DNA of 64,000 nt from Sphingobacterium spiritivorum (GTDB taxonomy: Bacteria > Bacteroidota > Bacteroidia > Sphingobacteriales > Sphingobacteriaceae): positions 1,550,001 to 1,614,000 of the forward strand of contig NZ_CP068083.1 of assembly GCF_016725325.1 (NCBI RefSeq), written 5' to 3'. The notes under the pieces are model-generated. The model was not told where the DNA came from. It was given only the letters and a program-made list of their open reading frames with translations, and searched no databases. Positions 1 to 9,222 of the stretch are shown here, piece after piece. A program made the translations under genes and the position numbers. Position 1 is the first letter of the stretch, and the number at the start of each line of letters is the position of its first letter.

Positions 1-1441
1 CAGGAATATTCATCAATCCGCCTACTGCTGCCAGAATTGCCAATACAATTAAAGGTAGCGTCATGGATATCGGTGACTCATGAAGGTGATGCTTTTGTTC
101 TTCTGTTCCTCTGAATGTACCAAAGAAGGTAAGATACAACAGTCTGAACATATAAAAAGCCGTACATAGAGCTGCAATAAATCCTATTGTCCACAATAGT
201 TTATTCTCCGCAAAAGCAAAGGCTAATATCTCATCCTTCGAGAAAAATCCTGATAATGGAGGGATACCTGCTATTGCAATCGTACCGATAAGCATAGTAA
301 AATAAGTTACAGGTAACTTCTTCCGAAGACCTCCCATTTTGCGCATATCCTGCTCATCACTCATAGCATGAATAACAGATCCTGCTCCGAGAAACAATAG
401 TGCTTTGAAAAATGCGTGGGTCAAAACATGGAAGAAAGCACCTGTAAAAGCACCTACTCCCAGACCTAAGAACATATAACCCAGCTGGGAAACTGTCGAA
501 TAAGCCAGTACTTTCTTGATATCATTCTGAGTAAGTGCAATAAACGCGGCCAATAAAGCAGTTGCCACACCAATGATAGCTATAATCTGCATTGTCACTG
601 GTGAAAGTGTAAACATAATGTTAGACCTTGCTATCATATAAATACCCGCAGTAACCATCGTTGCGGCATGGATAAGCGCTGATACAGGAGTTGGTCCTGC
701 CATGGCATCCGGCAACCAGGTAAACAAAGGGATTTGCGCAGACTTACCGGTGGCAGCTATAAATAATAAGATCGTGATGACAAGTAATGAAGTATCACCC
801 ATCGCCAGTTCTTTTGCTTTTGGAAATACTGAAGCGAACTCTAATGATCCGAAGGCATAAAAGATAAAGAAAACAGCTAACAGAAAGCCAAGATCTCCTA
901 TCCGGTTCATCACGAAAGCCTTTTTTGCAGCTGAAGCATAGGAATCATTCGTATACCAGAATCCGATAAGTAAATAGGAACATAGACCTACACCTTCCCA
1001 GCCAATAAACATGACCAAATAGTTCGAGCCTAAAACCAATAGCAACATAAAGAAGATAAACAGATTGAGATAAGCGAAAAACTTACCAAAGCCCTTATCC
1101 TTGTGCATATATCCGATAGAATATACATGTATCAGAAAACCTATTCCCGTAACGATCAACAACATAATAGAACTCAGCGGATCCACCAGAAAAGAAAGGG
1201 AAATACTTAAGTTGCCAACTTTAATCCAATTGAAGATTTCTTGTGTAAATACGGCTGCGTCTCCGGCAACTCTGGCCTCATATACGGTCGAGAATATTCC
1301 GCAACTGATCAGGAAAGATGCCAGCACCACTCCGCTTCCAATAACTCCGATAAGGGACTTGGGAAGGATATGCTGACCGATTCCATTGATTAAAAAACCA
1401 ATTAACGGTAATAGAGGGATCAACCAAATTAATTCAATCAT
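1..1441 (-). CDS. nuoL: NADH-quinone oxidoreductase subunit L, partial (3' end outside window)
   Basis: Membrane-arm proton-pumping subunit of respiratory complex I. Translating the minus strand from the ATG at 1441 gives an uninterrupted frame to the left edge, beginning MIELIWLIPLLPLIGFLING. It is very hydrophobic and contains the antiporter-family core: the VGLCSYLLIGFWY stretch, an NRIGDLG segment, and TWLPDAMAGPTPVSALIHAATMV, which carries the conserved Pro, His and Ala residues of the Mrp/NuoL family. About 480 residues are visible; NuoL is usually 600 or more, so the C-terminal part and lateral helix lie beyond position 1. It starts 27 bp after nuoK and is the last visible gene of the nuo operon; nuoM and nuoN would be expected next. 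No stop codon occurs inside the window. Confidence 0.95.
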   Translation of the reverse strand, partial: MIELIWLIPLLPLIGFLINGIGQHILPKSLIGVIGSGVVLASFLISCGIFSTVYEARVAGDAAVFTQEIFNWIKVGNLSISLSFLVDPLSSIMLLIVTGIGFLIHVYSIGYMHKDKGFGKFFAYLNLFIFFMLLLVLGSNYLVMFIGWEGVGLCSYLLIGFWYTNDSYASAAKKAFVMNRIGDLGFLLAVFFIFYAFGSLEFASVFPKAKELAMGDTSLLVITILLFIAATGKSAQIPLFTWLPDAMAGPTPVSALIHAATMVTAGIYMIARSNIMFTLSPVTMQIIAIIGVATALLAAFIALTQNDIKKVLAYSTVSQLGYMFLGLGVGAFTGAFFHVLTHAFFKALLFLGAGSVIHAMSDEQDMRKMGGLRKKLPVTYFTMLIGTIAIAGIPPLSGFFSKDEILAFAFAENKLLWTIGFIAALCTAFYMFRLLYLTFFGTFRGTEEQKHHLHESPISMTLPLIVLAILAAVGGLMNIP

Positions 1442-1468
1442 ATTTATAATACCTTAATCTTATAAATG

Positions 1469-1798
1469 TTACCAACGCAATCGACTTAACGATTCAATAT
1501 CAACTGATTTGGTATTTCGATATACCATAATAATAATAGCAAGACCGACAGCAACTTCTGCCGCAGCCAGTGCCATAATAAAAAATACAAATACTTGTCC
1601 GCTAGGATCTCCATGATGAGAAGAAAATGCGGCCAGCAACAGATTGACAGCATTCAGCATCAGCTCGATCGACATCATAATAATGATGACATTACGTCTG
1701 ATCAAAACACCAATCACGCCGATTGCAAAAATGATACTGCAAAAAATCAGGTAATGATTTAATGGTACCCCTTGTATGTGTTGAACAATATTATCCAT
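1469..1798 (-). CDS. nuoK: NADH-quinone oxidoreductase subunit K
   Basis: Small membrane subunit of complex I (109 residues, the usual size for NuoK). Three hydrophobic segments are visible at about residues 16-34, 38-58 and 69-93. The second holds the conserved Glu in SIELMLNAVNL and the third a Glu in LAAAEVAVGLA, the two membrane-embedded acidic residues characteristic of this MrpC-like subunit. The ATG overlaps the end of nuoJ by 8 bp (ATGGATAA), which suggests translational coupling. Recognition is secure. Confidence 0.96.
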   Translation of the reverse strand: MDNIVQHIQGVPLNHYLIFCSIIFAIGVIGVLIRRNVIIIMMSIELMLNAVNLLLAAFSSHHGDPSGQVFVFFIMALAAAEVAVGLAIIIMVYRNTKSVDIESLSRLRW

Positions 1799-2294
1799 TT
1801 ACTTTCTTAGTATCTTTTTTAGCCAGTAAAACTGCTCCTACCATCGCTGTTAGCAATAAAATAGAAGAAATTTCAAATGGCAGTAAAAATTTATCAAACA
1901 GAACCACTCCTAATTCTTTGACCAGTCCGATAGATGGTTGAGCGACTACATCACCATTGTCAATTTCAATGATCCGTAAAGATCCAAGAACTACCACCAG
2001 TAAACACATTCCGGCTACTGCGCCCATAATCTTAACAACGCCCGATCGCATGGGTTCGGATTCCTTATTGAGATTGAGGAGCATCAGGACAAAGAGAAAG
2101 AGCACCATGATCGCCCCCATATAAACAATGAAATTGACTACAGCCAAAAACTGGGCATTCAACAGAATATAATGTACTGTAAAGGTGAAAAATGTGATAA
2201 CCAAATACAGAACACTATGTACAGGATTCTTTGTGAAAATGGTCATTAACGCAAAGAAAATAGACAAAAAAGCTACAAAATAAAATATCGTCAT
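1791..2294 (-). CDS. nuoJ: NADH-quinone oxidoreductase subunit J
   Basis: Membrane subunit of complex I, 167 residues with five hydrophobic segments. The first half reads as a typical NuoJ: FFALMTIFTKNPVHSVLYLV, then LNAQFLAVVNFIVYMGAIMV, the segment that forms the pi-bulge helix near the quinone/proton channel in known structures. It lies between nuoI (7 bp upstream) and nuoK (8-bp overlap), the standard order. The C-terminal tail AKKDTKKVNG is short and basic. Nothing unusual. Confidence 0.95.
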   Translation of the reverse strand: MTIFYFVAFLSIFFALMTIFTKNPVHSVLYLVITFFTFTVHYILLNAQFLAVVNFIVYMGAIMVLFLFVLMLLNLNKESEPMRSGVVKIMGAVAGMCLLVVVLGSLRIIEIDNGDVVAQPSIGLVKELGVVLFDKFLLPFEISSILLLTAMVGAVLLAKKDTKKVNG

Positions 2295-2301
2295 CTGTTA
2301 A

Positions 2302-2826
2302 TTAGGTTATACTTTTTTGCTGAAGCTGAGTTATATCAAACTTAGGTTCTACCAATTTATCTTTTCCATAAATAAAATCCTTGCGGAGGTAGGAAGCTGT
2401 TACGTGAGGACCATCCAGATAGATGGCCTCTTTAGGGCAGGCCTCTTCACACAATCCGCAAAAGATACAGCGCAACATATTAATCTCATATACTGCCGCA
2501 TATTTTTCTTCCCGATACAGGTTTTCTTCACCCTTTTCACGCTCCGCAGCAGTCATAGTAATCGCTTCTGCAGGACAAGACAGTGCACAAAGTCCGCATG
2601 CTGTACAACGCTCTCTTCCCTGCTCATCACGCTTCAACGAGTGCTGTCCTCTAAAGTTCTTAGAATAAGGCCGGATTTGCTCCGGATACTTAACCGTTGG
2701 AATTTTCTTAAAAAAATGTCGTAAAGTAATCGCAAGTCCCTTGGCAATGGCAGGCAAATACATGCGCTCCCAGATATTCATGGGCTTTTGTTCCAGTACT
2801 TTCTTTCTATTTGATAATGATTGCAT
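2302..2826 (-). CDS. nuoI: NADH-quinone oxidoreductase subunit I (two [4Fe-4S] clusters)
   Basis: Peripheral-arm ferredoxin-like subunit that passes electrons to the N2 cluster region of complex I. Two CxxCxxCxxxC motifs are visible, at Cys74/77/80/84 (CTACGLCALSCP) and Cys120/123/126/130 (CIFCGLCEEACP), the ligands of clusters N6a and N6b. Length is 174 residues. The N-terminal stretch (residues 20-40, WERMYLPAIAKGLAITLRHF) is the amphipathic membrane-contact helix typical of NuoI. It sits between nuoH and nuoJ. Two antisense frames inside this gene are shadows. Confidence 0.97.
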   Translation of the reverse strand: MQSLSNRKKVLEQKPMNIWERMYLPAIAKGLAITLRHFFKKIPTVKYPEQIRPYSKNFRGQHSLKRDEQGRERCTACGLCALSCPAEAITMTAAEREKGEENLYREEKYAAVYEINMLRCIFCGLCEEACPKEAIYLDGPHVTASYLRKDFIYGKDKLVEPKFDITQLQQKSIT

Positions 2827-2859
2827 CCTGATTCTAATTTAAATGATCCCTACACACCC

Positions 2860-3897
2860 CTAAAAATAGGTGTCCTTTACTACCGTAATAATACCAGTCA
2901 GCACAATATTGGCAATTGCTAACGGAATCAAAATTTTCCAGCCCAGTTTCATCAATTGATCATACCGGAAACGCGGCAGTGTCCAGCGAATCCACATGAA
3001 GAAAAAGATAAAACCAAATATTTTAAGAAAAAACACGATAACTCCAATAATGGTAATCCAGTTTTGTGATAATCCCAGATCATTCATAAATGGAAAGTTA
3101 TATCCTCCGAAATACAGAGCCGCCATCAATGCAGACGACACGAACATATTGATATACTCCGAGAACATATACAACCCAAGTTTCATAGAGGAGTATTCTG
3201 TATGATATCCACCCACAAGTTCTGTTTCACACTCCGGTAAATCAAACGGCACACGATTACATTCTGCAAAAGCACAAACCATAAACAGTAAGAATCCCAG
3301 AGGTTGTACCCAGATATTCCAATTTACAAAACCTGTTTGCTGTGCCACAATAGTACCAATAGACAGCGTTTCTGTTACCATCAGTAAAGCAATCAGGGAT
3401 AATCCCATAGCGATCTCATAGCTGATACTCTGCGATGCTGCACGTATAGCTCCCATCAGGGAAAATTTATTATTTGATGCCCATCCTCCCAGCATAATTC
3501 CGTAGACACCCAAGGCAACTACTCCGAAAACATAAAGAACACCAACGTTGATATCCGCTACCTGAAGAGAAATAGTACGTTCTCCTATTGTAAGCGTCTG
3601 TCCCCAGGGAATAATAGCAGAACTTATACAAGCTGTAATAATTGCAATAGTAGGTCCCAGGATAAAAAGCACCTTGTGTGCACCTGCCGGTATTATTTCT
3701 TCTTTGAAAAAAAACTTCCCGCCATCACACAGGGGCTGCAACAGTCCGAATATTCCCGCACGATCCGGGCCGTACCTATCCTGCATAAACCCCGCAATCT
3801 TCCGCTCTGCCAGCGTAGAATACATCGCAATGACGAGCGTCACTACGAAAATAATAACGACTAAAACGGATTTCTCTATAATGAAAGCTGTTTCCAT
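2860..3897 (-). CDS. nuoH: NADH-quinone oxidoreductase subunit H
   Basis: Membrane subunit that links the quinone site to the proton-pumping arm. It has 345 residues and about eight transmembrane segments. Diagnostic stretches are the ERKIAGFMQDRYGPDRAG loop near residues 31-48, the acidic ECNRVPFDLPECETELVGGY loop near 213-232 that belongs to the quinone chamber, and WIRWTLPRFRYDQLM near 303-317. All are strongly conserved in NuoH/ND1. The start ATG at 3897 is 14 bp after the nuoG stop. Confidence 0.97.
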   Translation of the reverse strand: METAFIIEKSVLVVIIFVVTLVIAMYSTLAERKIAGFMQDRYGPDRAGIFGLLQPLCDGGKFFFKEEIIPAGAHKVLFILGPTIAIITACISSAIIPWGQTLTIGERTISLQVADINVGVLYVFGVVALGVYGIMLGGWASNNKFSLMGAIRAASQSISYEIAMGLSLIALLMVTETLSIGTIVAQQTGFVNWNIWVQPLGFLLFMVCAFAECNRVPFDLPECETELVGGYHTEYSSMKLGLYMFSEYINMFVSSALMAALYFGGYNFPFMNDLGLSQNWITIIGVIVFFLKIFGFIFFFMWIRWTLPRFRYDQLMKLGWKILIPLAIANIVLTGIITVVKDTYF

Positions 3898-3911
3898 GCT
3901 TATATGTTATA

Positions 3912-4925
3912 CTATTTTAGTTTTTCAGTTCTTGCTAATTGTTCTTCATTCGCCTCCTGCAATTCCAGATCAGGCTTAATAACCGGAGGTGGATTAAACT
4001 CGGGGTAATGATTTGCACCGATTACAGAATCCTTATCTACCGGCGTTGGTTCTTCCAGTGTCCAGTCATCTGTATGTTTCTTATCAAAACGACAGGTGTT
4101 ACAGATAAATTCTTCCACTTCACCAAACTCATCTTTACGTGCCGTTACACGCAGTACTTCCGTACCTCTGTTCCACAATGTTACTTTACCCGAACAGGTC
4201 GGACAGTCCCGATGCGCATCTACAGGCTTTGTAAACCACACGCGGTTTTTAAAACGAAATGTTTTATCTGTCAATGCTCCTACTGGGCATACATCTATCA
4301 CATTTCCAGAAAAGTCATTGTCTACAGCTTTAGCAATATAGGTTGAAATTTCGGCATGATCTCCTCTGTTAAGAATACCATGTACACGATTATTCGTAAT
4401 CTGATCTGCTGTAAATACACATCTGTAGCACAAAATACAGCGATTCATGTGCAATTGGATCTTATCCCCGATATCGATACGCTCAAAAGTCCGGCGATCA
4501 AACTCATAACGGGTTCCTTCGCTGCCATGCTCATAGCCAAGATCCTGAAGTTTACATTCTCCGGCCTGATCACATACAGGACAGTCTAAAGGATGGTTAA
4601 TCAACAACATCTCGACCACACCTTTTCTTGCTTCCACTACTTCAGGAGAAGTGATATTCAGCACTTCCATTCCATCCATAACCGTTGTACGGCAGGAAGC
4701 GACCAGCTTAGGCATCGGACGGGGATCCTTCTCGGATCCTTTACTTACTTTTACCAAACAGGTGCGACATTTACCACCACTTCCTTCTAACTTGGAATAA
4801 TAGCACATTGCCGGAGGAACAATATCGCCTCCTATCTGACGGGCAGCATTCAAAATAGTTGTTCCCGGAGCTACTTCTACAGGAATTCCATCTATGCTAA
4901 CCTTGAATTTAACGTCTTCTGCCAT
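3912..4925 (-). CDS. nuoG: Short NADH-quinone oxidoreductase subunit G (Fe-S part only)
   Basis: Iron-sulfur subunit of the NADH dehydrogenase arm, only 337 residues; proteobacterial NuoG is about 900. Visible ligands are Cys41/53/56/78 for the N-terminal [2Fe-2S] cluster (N1b), His111 with Cys115/118/124 for N3, and Cys163/166/169/213 for N4. After this the usual molybdopterin-oxidoreductase Fe4S4 motif is altered: only CPTC (241-244) and CNTC (275-278) remain, an arrangement more like a zinc ribbon, and the large molybdopterin-like domain is absent. The final 50 residues are acidic and proline-rich. The gene lies in its normal place between nuoF and nuoH, and the frame ends cleanly without debris, so this is a natural short form rather than a truncation. 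I believe short NuoG is common in Bacteroidota. Confidence 0.93.
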   Translation of the reverse strand: MAEDVKFKVSIDGIPVEVAPGTTILNAARQIGGDIVPPAMCYYSKLEGSGGKCRTCLVKVSKGSEKDPRPMPKLVASCRTTVMDGMEVLNITSPEVVEARKGVVEMLLINHPLDCPVCDQAGECKLQDLGYEHGSEGTRYEFDRRTFERIDIGDKIQLHMNRCILCYRCVFTADQITNNRVHGILNRGDHAEISTYIAKAVDNDFSGNVIDVCPVGALTDKTFRFKNRVWFTKPVDAHRDCPTCSGKVTLWNRGTEVLRVTARKDEFGEVEEFICNTCRFDKKHTDDWTLEEPTPVDKDSVIGANHYPEFNPPPVIKPDLELQEANEEQLARTEKLK

Positions 4926-4946
4926 TTTCTACTTTCCTTTAATATT

Positions 4947-6299
4947 TTAAACAACCGGTGCTAACGGATCTGCATAATGTGCCAGGCCATAATTTCGGCT
5001 TGTCGCCTCACTGGCGCTGGTAATATGCCACTCAAATTCATCTCTGAAATGTCTGATCGCAGCTGCAACCGGCCACGCAGCGGCATCTCCTAACGGACAT
5101 ATTGTATTTCCTTCAATCTTCCGCTGTACATCCCACAGCAGATCAATATCTGCCATAGATCCCTGACCTATTTCTATTTTATGAAGTATCTTTTCCATCC
5201 AGCCCGTTCCTTCACGGCATGGCGAACACTGTCCACAACTTTCGTGATGATAAAAACGGGTAAAGTTCCAGGTATTACGTACAATACATTGATCTTCGTC
5301 AAAAGCAATAAAACCTCCCGACCCCAACATCGTACCTGTTGCAAAACCACCATCAGCTAATGATTCATAGCTCATCAGCCGGCTTTCTCCATTAATAGTT
5401 TTAGTAATTAGATTGGCCGGTAAAATCGGAACAGAAGAACCTCCTGCCACGACGGCTTTCAATCGTTTACCATTGGCGATACCGCCACAATATTCATCAG
5501 AATAAATAAATTCCTCTACCGGCAATCCCAATTCGATCTCATATACTCCCGGCTTGGCTACATTACCTCCGGCTGAGATCAGTTTTGTTCCTGTACTACG
5601 GTCTATTCCAATTTTCGCATACTCCTCTCCGCCATCATTAATGATAGGAACAGTCGCTGCTATAGATTCTACATTATTAACAACTGTAGGACATCCATAT
5701 AAACCAGCTACTGCCGGAAACGGAGGTTTAATTCGCGGATTCCCTCTTTTACCTTCAAGAGATTCCAGTAGAGCCGTTTCTTCTCCACAGATATAAGCAC
5801 CACCTCCTGGCTGTACATAAATCTCCAGGTCATATCCGGTCCCCAAAATATTCTTCCCTAAGAATCCTGCATTTTTTGCTTCTGCTATGGCTTTTTCCAG
5901 AATACGGATTTGCGGCATCATCTCTCCTCTGACATAGATGTAAGAAGTATTTGCTCCTAAAGCATAGCTGGAAACGATCATACCTTCAACAAGTGCGTGA
6001 GGTATATGCGTCATCAGGAAACGATCTTTAAACGTTCCTGGTTCTGATTCGTCACCATTGCATACCAGATAGCGTGGTACGCCTTCAGGCTTTGCCAGAA
6101 AACTCCATTTCATACCCGTAGGGAAACCTGCTCCGCCACGACCACGAAGTCCTGATTTTTTCACCTCTTCTACTACATCATCCGGAGACATCGATTTCAA
6201 TGCCTTTTCAACAGCACGATATCCGCCCTGCTGCCGGTACACTTCGAATGTATGGATACCGGGAACATTTATATGTGTGAGTAATAACTTACGAGCCAT
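4947..6299 (-). CDS. nuoF: NADH-quinone oxidoreductase subunit F (NADH- and FMN-binding)
   Basis: NADH-oxidising flavoprotein of complex I, 450 residues. The glycine-rich FMN/NADH region GLRGRGGAGFPTGMKW begins near residue 50, a second nucleotide-binding stretch PGGGAYICGEETALLES lies near 164-180, and the [4Fe-4S] N3-type ligands are Cys355, Cys358, Cys361 (SCGQCSPCREG) and Cys401 (TICPLGD). All key residues are present. It follows nuoE by 11 bp and precedes nuoG by 21 bp. Confidence 0.97.
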   Translation of the reverse strand: MARKLLLTHINVPGIHTFEVYRQQGGYRAVEKALKSMSPDDVVEEVKKSGLRGRGGAGFPTGMKWSFLAKPEGVPRYLVCNGDESEPGTFKDRFLMTHIPHALVEGMIVSSYALGANTSYIYVRGEMMPQIRILEKAIAEAKNAGFLGKNILGTGYDLEIYVQPGGGAYICGEETALLESLEGKRGNPRIKPPFPAVAGLYGCPTVVNNVESIAATVPIINDGGEEYAKIGIDRSTGTKLISAGGNVAKPGVYEIELGLPVEEFIYSDEYCGGIANGKRLKAVVAGGSSVPILPANLITKTINGESRLMSYESLADGGFATGTMLGSGGFIAFDEDQCIVRNTWNFTRFYHHESCGQCSPCREGTGWMEKILHKIEIGQGSMADIDLLWDVQRKIEGNTICPLGDAAAWPVAAAIRHFRDEFEWHITSASEATSRNYGLAHYADPLAPVV

Positions 6300-6310
6300 C
6301 TCCTAGGTAA

Positions 6311-6826
6311 TTAATGTTTTTCTTTCAATTCGTTTATGAGCTTATCCACACTTTCCTCAGTCAGATTCTCATAGAATGTATACTCCGGGCCAATCTGTAA
6401 CACAGGACCAAATCCGCAGGCGGCAACACATTCTACTCCACGCCATGAAAAAAGTCCGTCAGGAGTGACCTCTCCTTCCTTTACACCTAAGCGGTTTTCA
6501 ATATGATCCATGATTTTTTCTGCTCCCACAAGACAACAAGGTCCTGTGCGACATACTTCAAGAACATATTTTCCTTTAGGCTCCAGAAAATACATAGTAT
6601 AGAACGTGGCCACTTCATATACTTCAATAGGCTGTATATCCAGATAATGTGCAACCTTATCCATTGCGTCTACACTCAGCCAGCCAAATTCAGCCTGGAC
6701 CAAATGTAAAACAGGCAATAATGCAGATTTCTGTTTCCCTTCCGGATAACGGGATACAACTTCTCCGAACTTTTGCAAAAGTTCAGCAGAAAATTCTACG
6801 GGCTGACTTTCTTTAACACTAAGCAT
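6311..6826 (-). CDS. nuoE: NADH-quinone oxidoreductase subunit E ([2Fe-2S])
   Basis: Thioredoxin-fold [2Fe-2S] subunit of the NADH module, 171 residues. The N1a ligands are Cys92 and Cys97 (CRTGPC) with Cys133 and Cys137 (CVAACGFGP), in the classic C-x4-C-x35-C-x3-C spacing. An extra cysteine, Cys98, follows Cys97. The N-terminal helical bundle (KSALLPVLHLVQAEFGWL) is typical. The start overlaps the end of nuoD by 8 bp (ATGCTTAG), so translation is probably coupled. Confidence 0.96.
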   Translation of the reverse strand: MLSVKESQPVEFSAELLQKFGEVVSRYPEGKQKSALLPVLHLVQAEFGWLSVDAMDKVAHYLDIQPIEVYEVATFYTMYFLEPKGKYVLEVCRTGPCCLVGAEKIMDHIENRLGVKEGEVTPDGLFSWRGVECVAACGFGPVLQIGPEYTFYENLTEESVDKLINELKEKH

Positions 6827-8054
6827 CTAACTCTCCTGCAATTACATTTAAACTACTCATATTAATAATGGCGTCCGAAATTAACATCCCGCTACTCATT
6901 GGAGCAAACATCTGATAATTTACAAACGAAGGTCTTCTGAAATGCAAACGATAGGGTGTACGTCCTCCATCATGAATCAGGTAAAACCCTAATTCACCGT
7001 TGGCGCCTTCTACTGCGTGGTAAACTTCCGCTTTTGGAGTTTCCCATTCGCCCATCACGATCTTAAAGTGATAGATCAAAGCTTCCATATTCGTATATAC
7101 CTGTTCTTTTGGAGGAAGATAGAACTCCGGAACATCGGCATGGAACACATCTGCAGGTTCTTTTGCTATTTTCTCCAAAGCCTGTTCGATGATACGCATA
7201 GATTGCCTCATTTCGGCATTACGCACCATAAAACGGTCGTATACATCACCAGTAGTACCTACTGGCACTTCAAAATCAAATTCTTCATAAGAGCAATACG
7301 GTTCTTGTGCACGCACATCATAATCGATACCTGTAGCCCGCAGAATCGGACCCGACCAACTATAACTCAAAGCCTGCTCCGGTGTGACAGCTGCCACTCC
7401 TGAAGTACGCTCTATAAATATTCTGTTGCGAACAAACATTTCCTCAAACTCTGTCAGAACAGGAGGAAAGCGCTCTAAAAATTCTCTTATCTTTAAAAAG
7501 GCGACATCATTAAAATCTCTTTCAAAACCACCGATACGCCCTATATTGGTAGTCAGTCTGGCTCCACAGATCTCCTCGAAGATCTCATATATAAATTCAC
7601 GTTCCTGCATGACATACAAAAAGCCGGAAAAAGCTCCTGTATCAACACCGAGGATACCGTTACATATAATATGATCTGCAATCCGAGCCAGTTCCATAAC
7701 GATGACACGCATATACTGCACACGCTTAGGAATCTCTATATTCAACAGTTTTTCCACTGTCATATGCCACCCCATATTATTAATAGGTGATGAACAATAA
7801 TTCAACCGATCAGTGAGAGGTGTAATCTGATAGAATGGACGATGCTCTGCAATTTTTTCAAAAGCTCTGTGTATATAACCAATAGTAGAGACACCGCTAA
7901 CGATACGTTCACCATCAATCTGCACTACATTCTGGAACACACCGTGTGTTGCCGGGTGAGTAGGGCCTATATTTAGTGTTATCAGTTCATCTTGCGGATC
8001 GTTATCGGAATAAACGGGGCTATTGGGGGTTATCTTGGTTATAAAATCGCTCAT
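6819..8054 (-). CDS. nuoD: NADH-quinone oxidoreductase subunit D (49-kDa type)
   Basis: Quinone-site subunit of complex I, homologous to the large subunit of NiFe hydrogenases. It has 411 residues and is not fused to NuoC. Recognisable stretches are NIGPTHPATHGVFQ near residue 28 (His-rich loop near the quinone head group), IGYIHRAFEKIAEHRPFYQ, and IGRIGGFERDF. The C-terminal PSFVNYQMFAPMSSGMLISD region resembles the former NiFe site. It follows nuoC by 13 bp. Confidence 0.97.
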   Translation of the reverse strand: MSDFITKITPNSPVYSDNDPQDELITLNIGPTHPATHGVFQNVVQIDGERIVSGVSTIGYIHRAFEKIAEHRPFYQITPLTDRLNYCSSPINNMGWHMTVEKLLNIEIPKRVQYMRVIVMELARIADHIICNGILGVDTGAFSGFLYVMQEREFIYEIFEEICGARLTTNIGRIGGFERDFNDVAFLKIREFLERFPPVLTEFEEMFVRNRIFIERTSGVAAVTPEQALSYSWSGPILRATGIDYDVRAQEPYCSYEEFDFEVPVGTTGDVYDRFMVRNAEMRQSMRIIEQALEKIAKEPADVFHADVPEFYLPPKEQVYTNMEALIYHFKIVMGEWETPKAEVYHAVEGANGELGFYLIHDGGRTPYRLHFRRPSFVNYQMFAPMSSGMLISDAIINMSSLNVIAGELDA

Positions 8055-8067
8055 CTCAAATATTTAG

Positions 8068-8571
8068 TTATCGGCCAAAATAAAAATCCTTCTTATCTAC
8101 TCTGTTCGGATCTTCCAATGGATATTCTTTTCGCATCGGAAAGACTGTCATTTCATCCACATTCAAAATTCTTCTGAGATCGGGATGTCCTTCGAAATGG
8201 ATGCCGAAGAAATCATATGTTTCGCGCTCCATCCAGTTTGCACCGTTCCAAAGTACAGTCGCTGACGGAATCGCAGGATGCTGACCGTCAATAAAAACTT
8301 TGATCCGGATACGTACATTATGAACCAGACTATGCACATGATAAACTACAGCAAAAGCTTCTTCCTGATTAGGGTAATGTACAGCTGTAATATCCGTCAG
8401 ATAGATAAACTGAAGTATAGTATCATCTTTTATAAAAGCCAGTACATCTATTATATCTGTTTTTGAAGTCTGTATGGTCAGCAGACCGTAAGACTCAGAT
8501 GCATTTTTGACTTTAGTCCCAAAATGCTCTTGCAGACGCTCCCACAGTTGTATATTAGTAAGTTTATCCAT
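8068..8571 (-). CDS. nuoC: NADH-quinone oxidoreductase subunit C (30-kDa type)
   Basis: Peripheral-arm subunit, 167 residues, standalone rather than fused to NuoD as in enterobacteria. The family signature WMERETYDFFGIHFEGHPDLRRIL lies near residues 111-134, followed by the basic PMRKEYPLED segment. The start codon overlaps nuoB by 8 bp with the same junction sequence (ATGGATAA) as nuoJ/nuoK. Function follows from its homology and position in the operon. Confidence 0.96.
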   Translation of the reverse strand: MDKLTNIQLWERLQEHFGTKVKNASESYGLLTIQTSKTDIIDVLAFIKDDTILQFIYLTDITAVHYPNQEEAFAVVYHVHSLVHNVRIRIKVFIDGQHPAIPSATVLWNGANWMERETYDFFGIHFEGHPDLRRILNVDEMTVFPMRKEYPLEDPNRVDKKDFYFGR

Positions 8572-9118
8572 TATCAGTTACTATTCCGTACTTTTCTAAC
8601 AATGCTTTATATTCAGGTGTATTTCTTCTGTTAAGAGATTCATTCTTTACAATCTCCTGAAGGCGCAGTACGCCATCTAAAATAGCTTCTGGTCTTGGAG
8701 GACAACCTGGCACATATACATCTACCGGGATAATCTCATCTATTCCCTGCAATACGGAGTAAGTATCGAAAATTCCCCCGCTAGAAGCACAGGCTCCGAC
8801 AGCGATCACCCAACGGGGCTCTGCCATCTGTACATATACCTGCTTCAGAACGGGAGCCATCTTTTTAGCAATGGTTCCCATTACCAATAACATATCCGCT
8901 TGTCTCGGCGAAAAACTAGGTCTTTCAGCTCCGAAACGTGCCAGATCATAAGTAGATCCCATTGTCGCCATAAACTCAATACCACAGCAAGAAGTAGCAA
9001 AAGGTAATGGCCATAACGAATTAGCACGTGCCAAACCGATAGCTTTATCTAAAGTTGTCGCAAAAAATCCTGATCCTTCTACTCCCGGAGGAGCTTCAGC
9101 CAACTTGACATTACTCAT
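8564..9118 (-). CDS. nuoB: NADH-quinone oxidoreductase subunit B (N2 cluster)
   Basis: Subunit carrying the terminal [4Fe-4S] cluster N2 that reduces quinone. The four ligands are visible: tandem Cys44-Cys45 (TSCCGIEFM), Cys110 (VGACASSGG) and Cys139 (VPGCPPRPE). Length 184 is normal. A 104-bp AT-rich gap separates it from nuoA, the largest gap in the operon; I see no hairpin or clear promoter there. Nothing unusual in the protein. Confidence 0.97.
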   Translation of the reverse strand: MSNVKLAEAPPGVEGSGFFATTLDKAIGLARANSLWPLPFATSCCGIEFMATMGSTYDLARFGAERPSFSPRQADMLLVMGTIAKKMAPVLKQVYVQMAEPRWVIAVGACASSGGIFDTYSVLQGIDEIIPVDVYVPGCPPRPEAILDGVLRLQEIVKNESLNRRNTPEYKALLEKYGIVTDNG

Positions 9119-9222
9119 AATAGTAGTTCTTATTGTTTATATTGACTCGCTTATAGTGATTACTTCCTAAAGGTACTGTAAAATATAATTTATTGTAAAT
9201 CAAAAAATTATTTAGAATTATT

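Noticed and set aside
9119..9222. The 104-bp gap between nuoA and nuoB as a possible promoter or small gene
   Set aside because: No TANNTTTG element, hairpin or frame of note; it appears to be a plain AT-rich spacer.
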